Positions 1-7,174 of a stretch of DNA of 8,620 nucleotides are shown here, piece after piece; the stretch's first letter is position 1, and the number at the start of each line of letters is the position of its first letter. The notes below the pieces were generated by a model that was not told the DNA's origin, ran no database searches, and saw only the letters and a list, made by a program, of their open reading frames with translations. A program made the translations under genes and the position numbers. Origin of the DNA: Planctomycetales bacterium (GTDB lineage: Bacteria > Planctomycetota > Planctomycetia > Isosphaerales > Isosphaeraceae); assembly GCA_027435495.1 (NCBI GenBank), contig DAHZZC010000467.1, positions 1-8,620 on the forward strand, in the 5' to 3' direction.

Positions 1-317
1 TCGGGTTGGGGCTCGTTCCCTGGACCCAGGATCGCGGTGGCGTTGTCCAGGACCTGCAACCCGGTGGTCTGCTCGGCGAAGTGGTCGAGCCAGAGAATCG
101 TGGGAACGTGGGCGCTCGCGTGATCGGGTCCGACAGGACTGGGCATGTGGACGACTCCATCGATCAGCTCGGCCCGGGTGCCGGGCGGCATCGCCCGGTA
201 GCGTGCGTGGAACGTCGGCTGGTCCATCCGATCCCCGGCGACCAGCATCGGCGGGGCAAGCTCGGCCTGGAATCCCTCCACGGATGCGGGATCCATCGTC
301 GCGGATCGATCGGGCAT
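1..317 (-). CDS. Uma2 family (DUF820) endonuclease-like protein, 5' part only
   Basis: The gene reads leftward off the window edge, so only the first 105 codons are present. The start at 317 is chosen because a strong Shine-Dalgarno GGAGGTC (326-332) lies 8 bases upstream. Translation shows the family's N-terminal pattern: FHARYRAMPPGTRAELIDG (residues 36-54) followed by VVHMPSPVGPDH (55-66), then LDNATAILG (90-98) and NEPQP(D) at the edge. In Uma2/DUF820 proteins the Glu of the 'ELIDG' strand and the Asp of the 'PD' motif belong to a PD-(D/E)xK-like nuclease core; here E50 is seen and the Asp falls on the cut codon. The remaining catalytic residues lie outside the window. Family members are very numerous in planctomycetes and cyanobacteria and their role is mostly unknown; they are called putative restriction endonucleases. 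It is divergent from the kinase gene. Family assignment is firm; activity is not testable here. Confidence 0.85.
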   Translation of the reverse strand, partial: MPDRSATMDPASVEGFQAELAPPMLVAGDRMDQPTFHARYRAMPPGTRAELIDGVVHMPSPVGPDHASAHVPTILWLDHFAEQTTGLQVLDNATAILGPGNEPQP

Positions 318-477
318 GGCAAGCTGACCTCCGGGATCGGGGGTGTTGGATCGATCCTTCCATCCTAAGGCCGTCCGCCCGCACGGACTAGGCCGGGCGG
401 CCCAAACCGGATACGATCGAGGGCACACCTGTCGACCGATCGAGCTTGTCTCCCGACGAACGAGCGGAGCCCCGTTG
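318..477. promoter_or_regulatory. Divergent intergenic region between Uma2 gene and kinase gene
   Basis: These 160 bases separate two divergent start codons and must hold both promoters if each gene has its own. I see the Uma2 Shine-Dalgarno at 326-332 (minus strand) and a GGAG at 466-469, 8 bases before the kinase ATG. A 7-bp inverted repeat CCGCCCG/CGGGCGG sits at 375-381 and 394-400 with a 12-base loop. No convincing -35/-10 pair was found on either strand. Confidence 0.4.
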
Positions 478-3237
478 ATGGCCAATGGCGACGCCGACCG
501 TAACCTGATTTTCGGTATTCTGGCGCTCCAGATGGACTTCCTCACGCGAGACGCCCTGATCGCCGGTCTCAACGCCTGGGTACTGAAGAAGTCGCATCCA
601 CTGGGGCGGGTGCTGGTCGAGCAGGGGTCGCTGGCCGAGGACGAACATGCGCTGCTTTCGGCCCTGGTCTCCAAGCACCTGGAGAAGCATCGGGGCGACC
701 TGAAGGAGAGCCTCTCGGCGGTCAGCCGGACCCGAGGGGCGCCCGACGGACTGGCCGCCTCGGTGGTCGATCCCGAGCTGCGCGCCAGTCTCTCGCGATT
801 CTCCCCTGCGAAGTCCGACCCCGAACAGACATGCACCTTCGCCGCGCCTCCGTCGGCCGAGGACGGCGACCCGACCGCCCGGTTCTGGATTCTTCGGTCG
901 CACGCCGAGGGGGGGCTGGGGCGCGTCTACCTGGCGACGGATCGCGAGCTCAACCGCCAGGTGGCAGTGAAGCAGATCAAGGAGGAACGGGCCGACTTCC
1001 AGACCGACCGCGATCGATTCGTCTTCGAGGCGCAGGTCACCGGCGGACTGGAGCATCCGGGGATCGTCCCGGTGTACGCGATGGGGCGATATCCCGACGG
1101 CCGACCGTATTACGCGATGCGGTTCATCCAGGGGGAACCCCTCAAAAACGCGATTCATCGCCATCACGTGGACGCCGAGAGCGGGCCGATGGGCCTGCGC
1201 CGGCTGATCGACCGGCTGATCGCCGTTTGCAACGCGGTCGCCTACGCGCACAGCCGTGGCGTGATCCACCGCGATATCAAGCCGAGCAACATCATGCTCG
1301 GCCGGTACGGCGAGACACTGCTGGTTGACTGGGGACTCGCCAAGGCGATCGGCCGGCCCGAGTCGGACACGGCGCTGTACGACGAGGAGGAGCTTCGTCC
1401 GTCGTGGAGCGGCGCCTCGGGGACGCTCCCCGGCTACCCGATGGGGACGCCCCAGTACATGAGCCCCGAGCAGGCGATGGGCCGGCTGGGGACCGTCGGG
1501 ATCGCCAGCGACATCTTCGGCCTGGGCGCGACGCTTCATTGCATTCTCACAGGACGGCCACCGCTCGACCCTGGCCTGCCCGTCGCGAAGCCCGAGGCCG
1601 CGCACGAGCCGAGCCCTCGGGCCGACGCCGAGCTCGACCGTTCCGACGTTCCGCGCCCGCTGGCCGCCGTGGCGCGAAAGGCGATGGCGAAGCGCCCGGA
1701 AGATCGATATCGATCGGCGCTGGAGATGGCCGACGACCTCGAGCGGTGGCTGGCCGACGAGCCGGTCTCGGCCGATCGCGAGCCGATTTCCGCCCGCGCC
1801 GGACGTTGGATCCGCCGCCACCGAACGCCCGTCGCCGCGGCCGGGGCGCTGCTGGTAGCCTCGGTGATCGGGCTGGCGATCAACAACACGATGGTCCGCA
1901 CCGAACGCGACGCCGCCCGCCTGGCCGAGCGCACGGCCGAGCTGGCGCGAGCCCGCGAGGCCCAGGCCCGCGCCGATGCCGAGGTCAACCTCCTGCTCGC
2001 CCGCCGCGCCGCCGACCGGATGCTCAACCGGATCGCCGAGGAGAAGCTGCCGAACATTCCCGAACTGGCTGTCCTTCGCAAGGATCTGGCCCACGAGGGG
2101 CTGGAGTTTGCCCACGCCTTCCTCCGCCAAAGTCCCGACGACCCCACAGTGCGCCGCGAGACCGCGCTGACACTCCGCCAGGTCGCCAACATCGAGCACA
2201 TCACCGGCGACCTCGCCGCCGCGCTTGGGCACTTCGACGAGGCCGAGGATCTCTATCGGGGCCTGATCCTCGACTACCCTGACGACCCGAAACATGCGGA
2301 TTTACTGGCTCAATTTCTGGTGGACATTTCCGGAGCGCTTCGAGAGGCCGGTCAGCCCCGCGAGGCGGCGGCCCGCCTGGAACGCGCCCAGGCGATCGCT
2401 CGCGAGCAGTACGAGGCCCACCCCGGGAGCCCGTCGAGCCGCCGGACCCTCGCCTTCGTCCAGTCGGCGTACAGTCAACACCTCGCCTGCGAGGGGCGAG
2501 ACACCGACGCTCTCTCGCGGGCCGACGAGGCTGTTGGACTCTTCGAGGGCTTGCAGGCGATCAAGGAAGGCGGATCGCCGATCGACCCACTTTTACTCCT
2601 GATGGCGATGGTCGAGCGCCTCCCGCTCCAGCGTGAGGCGGGCCGAGCGACCGAGGCGACGGCCGCGCTCGACCGCTCGATCGAACTGGCCCGGTCGATC
2701 GCCCGTCGCGAGCAAATCGGAACCGATGCCCGGTATTACCTCGCGGTCGCCCTCCGCGAACGCGCGGCGATCCTGGCCGAGAATCGGGCCGCGGACGCTG
2801 GATCGATGCTCGACGAATCGGTCCAGATCCTTGATGGATTGCTGAAAGCCGCGCCCGCTGTCCGGTTTTACCGGCCTGCGCTGGCCGAGTCGCGATCGGT
2901 CCGCGCGGTGATCCGCGCCGCGATCGGCCGGTTCGACGACGCCGAGGCTGATCTCGACGCCGCCGAGAAGGATCTGGCCGCGATCGTCGCGAACGACCGA
3001 AACAACCTCGACGCCCGCATCCTCCGCCATCGGACCCTCGCCCGACGCGCCGAGGTCGCCAGCCGACGAGGCGACCGCGCGGGAACTCTGTCGACGATCG
3101 ACCGGGCGATCGCCGACGCCGACGCCCTCGCCCGCGAGCATCCCGAGAACGCCCGCCTCCGCCGCGAGGCCGACCACCTTCGGACCGATCGCAACCGCAT
3201 TCTCGGAGACGCTAAAGCCGTGGGCGGGAATCGATGA
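478..3237 (+). CDS. Membrane-anchored Ser/Thr protein kinase with C-terminal TPR region
   Basis: Predicted to phosphorylate Ser/Thr of unknown targets. The protein has 919 residues from the ATG at 478, which has GGAG 8 bases upstream; an in-frame ATG at 343 would add 45 residues that look like untranslated leader. Residues 1-80 form an N-terminal module (DRNLIFGILALQMDFLTRDA) of a kind I associate with planctomycete kinases. The kinase domain spans about 136-425: glycine loop EGGLGRVY (144-151), VAVK with K165, helix-C Glu E184, catalytic loop HRDIKPSN (264-271) with D266, K268 and N271, DWG at 285-287 in place of DFG, and MSPEQ (328-332). All catalytic residues are present, so it should be active. 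One hydrophobic segment (about 450-469) follows RRHR, then a charged Ala/Arg/Glu coiled coil (473-520), then a helical TPR-like region to the end, probably extracytoplasmic and used for protein binding. No partner gene is adjacent. Confidence 0.93.
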   Translation: MANGDADRNLIFGILALQMDFLTRDALIAGLNAWVLKKSHPLGRVLVEQGSLAEDEHALLSALVSKHLEKHRGDLKESLSAVSRTRGAPDGLAASVVDPELRASLSRFSPAKSDPEQTCTFAAPPSAEDGDPTARFWILRSHAEGGLGRVYLATDRELNRQVAVKQIKEERADFQTDRDRFVFEAQVTGGLEHPGIVPVYAMGRYPDGRPYYAMRFIQGEPLKNAIHRHHVDAESGPMGLRRLIDRLIAVCNAVAYAHSRGVIHRDIKPSNIMLGRYGETLLVDWGLAKAIGRPESDTALYDEEELRPSWSGASGTLPGYPMGTPQYMSPEQAMGRLGTVGIASDIFGLGATLHCILTGRPPLDPGLPVAKPEAAHEPSPRADAELDRSDVPRPLAAVARKAMAKRPEDRYRSALEMADDLERWLADEPVSADREPISARAGRWIRRHRTPVAAAGALLVASVIGLAINNTMVRTERDAARLAERTAELARAREAQARADAEVNLLLARRAADRMLNRIAEEKLPNIPELAVLRKDLAHEGLEFAHAFLRQSPDDPTVRRETALTLRQVANIEHITGDLAAALGHFDEAEDLYRGLILDYPDDPKHADLLAQFLVDISGALREAGQPREAAARLERAQAIAREQYEAHPGSPSSRRTLAFVQSAYSQHLACEGRDTDALSRADEAVGLFEGLQAIKEGGSPIDPLLLLMAMVERLPLQREAGRATEATAALDRSIELARSIARREQIGTDARYYLAVALRERAAILAENRAADAGSMLDESVQILDGLLKAAPAVRFYRPALAESRSVRAVIRAAIGRFDDAEADLDAAEKDLAAIVANDRNNLDARILRHRTLARRAEVASRRGDRAGTLSTIDRAIADADALAREHPENARLRREADHLRTDRNRILGDAKAVGGNR

Positions 3238-3252
3238 CAGGAGAAATCCTGA

Positions 3253-3282
3253 GATGTCGATGCCGATGCCGATGTCGATGGG
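3253..3282. repeat. GATGYC hexamer tandem repeat
   Basis: Four perfect or near-perfect hexamers (GATGTC, GATGCC, GATGCC, GATGTC) are followed by a degenerate fifth (GATGGG), starting 16 bases after the kinase stop codon. Another GATGTC occurs at 3295-3300. It may be a simple microsatellite. Read on the plus strand from the ATG at 3254 it encodes alternating Met-Ser/Met-Pro dipeptides. Confidence 0.8.
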
Positions 3283-3361
3283 AGTGACGACGCCGATGTC
3301 GCCCGCGTGATGACCTTCGAGGGTCGCGCCCGGCACCTGAAGCATTTTCGAGACGAGCCTT

Positions 3362-3425
3362 GCCCACCGAGGTGGACGTCCGACCGGGTCGTTCTCCCGT
3401 TTTCGGTTCGCCTCTCTCGGTGGGC
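3362..3425. repeat. Inverted repeat in convergent intergenic region
   Basis: A perfect 10-bp inverted repeat has GCCCACCGAG at 3362-3371 and CTCGGTGGGC at 3416-3425, separated by 44 bases. It lies between the convergent kinase and PEP-CTERM genes, where a bidirectional transcription stop would be expected. There is no T-run after either arm, so it is not a classical intrinsic terminator. The rest of 3283-3493 shows no gene. Confidence 0.5.
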
Positions 3426-3493
3426 CACGAGAACCACGGCGGGGCCGCATTCCCGTGGGACGAGCGGAGTGGGGCCGCCGGCCGAACCGGATC

Positions 3494-4297
3494 TCAACGC
3501 CTTCGTTTCCGCGAGTTCACGGCCGAGAGTACGCCTCCCAGCAGAGCCATGCCGGCCATGACCAGGGTGGAAGGTTCGGGAACCGCGGAAATGGAACCGG
3601 TCAAGGTGAAGACGACCGCGGTCGGTGACGCCGCGGTTGCATAGTAGACGTTATCCGCAGGAATCCAGGGCGGAAATGGGTAGCCGTTCCTGTAATCGCA
3701 GGGGGCATACGGAAAGAATCGTAGATACGAGAACAACGCCGCGTTCAAGGTGGTATTTCCGTTCAAGGTCTCCGAACCCGTGCCGACCTCCGGATTGGAC
3801 GGAGTGCCAAACATGATATTCCCGTTTGGCAGGAGGGAACCGGGGATCACGTAATTGATCGATCCGGTGTTCCCTCCCACACTGACCGAATCGAGGAACG
3901 TGACGTTGAACGTGGTGGTTGATGTGTCGGTGATGGTGGCGCTGCCCGAGCCGCTCCAGGTGCTGGTTCCGTACGTGCCCGTGCTGCTCCAGGTCACCGC
4001 GCCCGTTGGGTACTGCGACAGATCGCCGGTGTAACTGATGCTGACGGGCGATCCAAGCCAATCGCCCGAAAGCTTGCCGGACCAGGACGTCGCATTGGAC
4101 GACGAGTTGTAATCCAACGACGGCGACTGTCCTCCGTAAAAGGCATGGAGGAACTCAAAGTCCTGGTCCGTCACCGTTGACTGAATCATCGCGGAAGCCG
4201 CCGCAGGATCGACCGTTCCGCCACGAACCGGATTGACCGCGCCAAACCCCATCAGCGCGGCGCCGAGCGCGAGTCCGCACGAAGTTCGGGCCGTCAT
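3494..4297 (-). CDS. Exported protein with C-terminal PEP-CTERM sorting signal
   Basis: The product has 267 residues. The ATG at 4297 is chosen because AAGGAGTC (4301-4308) lies just upstream, a signal peptide begins there, and the promoter at 4353-4381 would fall inside any longer reading. Residues 1-26 form a signal peptide (ARTSCGLALGAALMGFGA). The C-terminus carries the PEP-CTERM layout: VPEPSTLVMAG (P240-E241-P242), a hydrophobic segment about 244-260, then the basic tail RKRRR. In this family an exosortase (EpsH-type) recognises the tail and releases the protein to the surface or exopolysaccharide matrix. The body (about 55-185) is rich in Ser, Thr, Gly and Asn with alternating beta-like stretches such as WSGSGSATITDTSTTTFNVT, and has one Cys after the signal peptide (C200). 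I do not recognise a named domain. No exosortase is visible here; these proteins are usually scattered. Surface or matrix role is inferred from the sorting signal. Confidence 0.88.
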   Translation of the reverse strand: MTARTSCGLALGAALMGFGAVNPVRGGTVDPAAASAMIQSTVTDQDFEFLHAFYGGQSPSLDYNSSSNATSWSGKLSGDWLGSPVSISYTGDLSQYPTGAVTWSSTGTYGTSTWSGSGSATITDTSTTTFNVTFLDSVSVGGNTGSINYVIPGSLLPNGNIMFGTPSNPEVGTGSETLNGNTTLNAALFSYLRFFPYAPCDYRNGYPFPPWIPADNVYYATAASPTAVVFTLTGSISAVPEPSTLVMAGMALLGGVLSAVNSRKRRR

Positions 4298-4352
4298 GAT
4301 GACTCCTTCCAAATCCACGACGAGGAGAAGGGAAATGTGAGCAATCTTCTCC

Positions 4353-4381
4353 CTTATGATCAGGAAGAAGGTCTGTGTCAA
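4353..4381 (-). promoter_or_regulatory. Sigma70-like promoter for the PEP-CTERM gene
   Basis: On the minus strand, a perfect -35 TTGACA (4381-4376) is followed by a 17-base spacer and -10 CATAAG (4358-4353, 4 of 6 consensus matches). Transcription would start near 4346, giving a leader of about 50 bases before the ATG at 4297. It sits in an AT-rich patch unlike the surrounding DNA. It is the only near-consensus promoter I found in the window. Confidence 0.6.
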
Positions 4382-4728
4382 GAGAAAAACACAAAAACCT
4401 TTAGATAACCCAGAGATGCCAATCAAGGCAGTCATCTGATATCCCTGAATTTCCTAGGATTCATGTGCCATTATTAATCATGATCTGCATACTTCTGAAT
4501 GAATCGGATTCCGCGAAAAACCGGAGGTGACGTTTTCAGGCGGACCGAACGGGGGGGGAAGTGAACTTCAGAGGTGGTGCCAGAAGACAAAAGTCCGCCC
4601 GGCTGGAAAGCCTGGCGGACTTTTCTGGCAGGATTTCCGAAGCTTTTGCACAGGGATTCTGTCGAGCTTGCTTCAACAACTCCTGGAGTCGGGTTTGAGG
4701 ATCGCCAGGCCGGGAGGGTTCTCGGGGA
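4382..4728. other. Intergenic region upstream of PEP-CTERM gene and downstream of TolC-type gene
   Basis: No gene is supported here. From about 4382 to 4510 the DNA is clearly AT-richer than its neighbours (for example GCCATTATTAATCATGATC). A 7-bp inverted repeat GATTCAT/ATGAATC occurs at 4458-4464 and 4499-4505. A run of eight G lies at 4551-4558. The hairpin terminator at 4589-4624 is listed separately. The remaining stretch to the TolC-type stop codon at 4729 shows nothing recognisable. Confidence 0.6.
4589..4624 (-). terminator. Intrinsic terminator of the TolC-type gene
   Basis: An 11-bp perfect stem AAAAGTCCGCC (4589-4599) / GGCGGACTTTT (4614-4624) continues, after one C/T mismatch, as a 4-bp stem GGCT/AGCC capped by a GGAA loop. 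Read on the minus strand, the hairpin ends in TTTT and lies 105 bases past the stop codon at 4729, so it should end that transcript. Because A and T runs flank both sides it could also work on the plus strand. Just outside, GCCAGA (4579-4584) and TCTGGC (4624-4629) are also complementary. Confidence 0.8.
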
Positions 4729-6834
4729 TCATCGGCGTGGTGCGGCGGTCGGGCGAGCGGTCATATCGGCGGAGGGCACGACGGCCGGGATGGCGGGCCG
4801 GGTCGCGGGGGTTGTCGTGGCGGAGGGGTCCGGCATTGCCGGGGCGGCCGACGCGTTGGGCATGGCCGGGGCCGGGGCCGACGCGTTCGACGCGGTGTCG
4901 GCCGGAACGGCGCCGGCGTCCTGCTCGGCGCGGTTGAGCATTCCGTGGATCAGCGAGGGGGTCCCGAGCGCCAGGAGAAGGTCGGCCTGGGCCTGGGTCG
5001 CCGCCCAGACGGCGTCGAGTCGCGAGTTTTCAAGCTGGATCTGCCGCTGACGCGCCTGCATGAGCCGGCCAAGATCGGTCTGCCGCAATTCGAAGAGTCG
5101 CTCCAGTTTCGAGACCTCCTCGCCCAGTTCCTTGCTCAGTCCGGCGGAGTCGTTGACCAGGTCGGTGGCGCCGTTCCAGCGTGCCACGGCCGCGCGAACC
5201 TGCGCGACGGCCCGCTGTTTGGCCTGATCGGCGGCCACGGCCGCCCGCTGGTGCTCGGCCTCTCGCTGTCGGACCAGCGGCTTGCCGTTGTTCCAGATCG
5301 GCAGCGGCGAGATCAGGACCATCCCGATGTATTGCACGCCCGCCTCGTCCATCTCGTACTGGGGGCCGATGACCGGTGTCGGGATGCGGTCGCCCTGGGC
5401 GAGCTTGACGGCGGCGTGGGTGCCGACGATCTGCGCCTGAGCGGCGCGGATGTCGGGGCGGTTGAAGAGGGCGGTTTGCACCATTTCCTCCTCGTCGACG
5501 GGCGGGATGTACTCGGGGAGGGTGAACTCGCCGAGCGGCTCGACGGTGCCGGCGTCGTCGGAGATCCCGACCTGGTTGCGCAGGTCGGCCAGGGCGGTCA
5601 GATAATCTTGCCGTGCGGCTTTCACCGCTTGCCGGGCGCCACGGCTCTCGACCCGGGCGAGGGCGACGTCGGCCGCGGTGGCCCCGGCCTGGCCCGATTC
5701 CAACTGGCGCTGGACCGAGCCGGCCAGGCGATCGCTGAAATCGGAAAGCTCCTGCGTCAGGCGGAGCTTTTCGCGGCGGTAAGCGGCGGTCTGGAAGAAG
5801 CGGTAAGTCTGCACCAGTGCGGCGAGCTCGGCCTGCAAGACGTTCCACTGCTGCTGGGCGTAAGCGGCCTTGGCGATGTGATAGCGGTGGGTTGTCTGGT
5901 GCCCGAGCTCGACTGGTTGGCGGAGTGAAAGGTAGATCAGGTCCTGGCCGTAATGGTAATAGCCGCCGTGGCTGGACGAGGCATGTCCGCCGCCGGTGCT
6001 GCCGCCCGGACTTCCCGAGCCGAACGTGCTGGGAGGGATCAGCGTGATCGGCCGGTAGTCGATCCAGAGGGTCGGGTTGAGGGTGGTCGGGAAGTGCCGG
6101 GCCACCTCGACCGCCTCGGCCGAGGCCGCCAGGGGATTTCCCTGCCGGAGGGCGACGAGGTCGGGGTTGCCCGTCAGGGCGCCATAGAGGGCAGCCTGAA
6201 GGCTTAATGACTGGCCGCCGACCATCCCCCCCGTCGCCTCGCCCAGCAGAGGTGTGAGTCCCGCCGCCGCCGGCGGCATTGGCTGGACGCTCGGGAGGCG
6301 GGCCGCGCCCATGTCGGGCCCGCCCACCTGAGTCCGCCGGAGCGACGGATCCGTGGAGGGGCGTCGAGCGGTCGTCGTCGTCGATGGGATCGGCCGGAGC
6401 GGTGGCGGTGTCGGTGTGGGCGCGACCAGGGGTCTGGTCGCGACGCTTGATCCCGTCGCCGGGGTGGGGCGAGTCGCGGGCGCGGATCTCGGCGAGGCCG
6501 GCGCCGGGCGGGTTGTCCGGGCCTGGGCGGGTTGCTGCCACTGGCCTCCAGTGGATGGAAGCCTGGAGGCTGGTTTCGGCCACCAGGTGGACGGGAGCGC
6601 CTCGCCCGTCGACGCCACAATCTGACGCCCCGATCGCGTGCCGGTCGCTGGCGAGGCGGGCAAGGTGGGGCCGGTCGGAGCCGCCGGGACGCTATAACTC
6701 CTGAGAAGGCGATCCAACCCGGCAGGGTCCTGGGGCGCCGGGTCGTCGCCGCGAGCTGGGTCCATCGCCGATATCCCGATCACCGCCGGCAGCAATGCGG
6801 CCCGCGCGATCCTTCGCAGGGTGATCCCATCCAT
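4729..6834 (-). CDS. TolC family outer-membrane efflux protein
   Basis: Outer-membrane channel of a tripartite efflux pump. The product has 701 residues from the ATG at 6834, with GAGGAGAGAGG upstream; a GTG at 6864 is possible but has no clear Shine-Dalgarno. Residues 1-28 look like a signal peptide (LRRIARAALLPAVIGISAMD) with no lipobox Cys, so it is probably not a lipoprotein. Residues 30-195 are Pro/Ala/Thr/Ser-rich and likely disordered. The TolC-like domain runs about 208-630 as two similar halves: LSLQAALYGALTGNPDL opens the first, the DEEEMVQTALFNRPDIRAAQ repeat signature (447-466) opens the second, and long Ala/Gln/Glu/Arg helices (321-420 and 521-625) fit the coiled-coil tunnel. The tail (635-701) is again Ala/Pro/Thr-rich. 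Typical TolC proteins are about 400-500 residues, so the additions account for the size. It is divergent from the adaptor gene, its likely partner; CzcC/CusC-like metal efflux is possible but unproven. Confidence 0.9.
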   Translation of the reverse strand: MDGITLRRIARAALLPAVIGISAMDPARGDDPAPQDPAGLDRLLRSYSVPAAPTGPTLPASPATGTRSGRQIVASTGEALPSTWWPKPASRLPSTGGQWQQPAQARTTRPAPASPRSAPATRPTPATGSSVATRPLVAPTPTPPPLRPIPSTTTTARRPSTDPSLRRTQVGGPDMGAARLPSVQPMPPAAAGLTPLLGEATGGMVGGQSLSLQAALYGALTGNPDLVALRQGNPLAASAEAVEVARHFPTTLNPTLWIDYRPITLIPPSTFGSGSPGGSTGGGHASSSHGGYYHYGQDLIYLSLRQPVELGHQTTHRYHIAKAAYAQQQWNVLQAELAALVQTYRFFQTAAYRREKLRLTQELSDFSDRLAGSVQRQLESGQAGATAADVALARVESRGARQAVKAARQDYLTALADLRNQVGISDDAGTVEPLGEFTLPEYIPPVDEEEMVQTALFNRPDIRAAQAQIVGTHAAVKLAQGDRIPTPVIGPQYEMDEAGVQYIGMVLISPLPIWNNGKPLVRQREAEHQRAAVAADQAKQRAVAQVRAAVARWNGATDLVNDSAGLSKELGEEVSKLERLFELRQTDLGRLMQARQRQIQLENSRLDAVWAATQAQADLLLALGTPSLIHGMLNRAEQDAGAVPADTASNASAPAPAMPNASAAPAMPDPSATTTPATRPAIPAVVPSADMTARPTAAPRR

Positions 6835-7174
6835 GGGAAGCCTCTCTCCTCGATCCTCCGACACGAACGGTCAGAGCCGCCCGTTGTCGCTCCGATCCGC
6901 ACGGCCCATCCAGGCCCTTACCGCGACACAACCAGCTTACCCGGATTATCGTCCAATCCGGTTGTCCGGCTGCACGCGGGACACCGGTTATTTCGGTGGT
7001 TTCACGGTCGTCAATTCTAAAATCCGGCTCATCCGGCACGTTGACGCTGGGCCGATCGGGGGAGTTTTGGTCATGATGGTGGGGCATTTCGGGCGGGGAA
7101 CACGATCGGAGGCCGCGGGCGGGGCACCGATCTTAACGCTTCCGTTGCGGCCGTGCCGCTCCAGGGCTGACTCC
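6835..7174. promoter_or_regulatory. Divergent control region between TolC-type and adaptor genes
   Basis: These 340 bases separate the two efflux start codons. They hold a 7-bp inverted repeat CCGGATT/AATCCGG (6941-6947, 6955-6961) and further ATCCGG copies at 7022-7027 and 7031-7036, a candidate operator cluster. A candidate minus-strand promoter is listed separately. On the plus strand a TTGACG at 7041 has no matching -10. GGGGGAG at 7058-7064 precedes an in-frame ATG at 7073 (see adaptor). No gene is evident within it. Confidence 0.45.
6987..7014 (-). promoter_or_regulatory. Candidate promoter for the TolC-type gene
   Basis: On the minus strand TTGACG (7014-7009) is followed by a 16-base spacer and AATAAC (6992-6987, 4 of 6 matches to TATAAT). 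It would give a leader of about 145 bases and would place the inverted repeat at 6941-6961 just downstream of the start site, where a repressor could bind. Weak evidence from motif matching alone. Confidence 0.3.

Noticed and set aside
343..477. Upstream ATG extension of the kinase
   Set aside because: The 45 added residues have no family match, no good Shine-Dalgarno precedes 343, and the ATG at 478 is followed at once by the expected N-terminal module.
388..2295. 635-codon open frame on the minus strand opposite the kinase gene
   Set aside because: It is antisense to a clear kinase with all catalytic motifs. The translation has no recognisable domain and is what GC-rich codon structure leaves open by chance.
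3253..3300. CRISPR-like array
   Set aside because: The units are 6-base tandem repeats without spacers.
4298..4435. Upstream start for the PEP-CTERM gene
   Set aside because: It would put the TTGACA/CATAAG promoter and the Shine-Dalgarno inside the coding region and displace the signal peptide from the N-terminus.
4945..5928. 327-codon plus-strand frame, and the 517-codon minus-strand frame at 5030-6583, over the TolC-type gene
   Set aside because: Both lie within the TolC-type gene, whose own frame shows the paired family halves. The alternatives are Arg/Pro/Gly-rich shadows without motifs.
6821..7072. Long N-terminal extension of the adaptor from position 6821
   Set aside because: It would overlap the start of the divergent TolC-type gene and add over 80 residues of unmotivated sequence before the lipoprotein signal.
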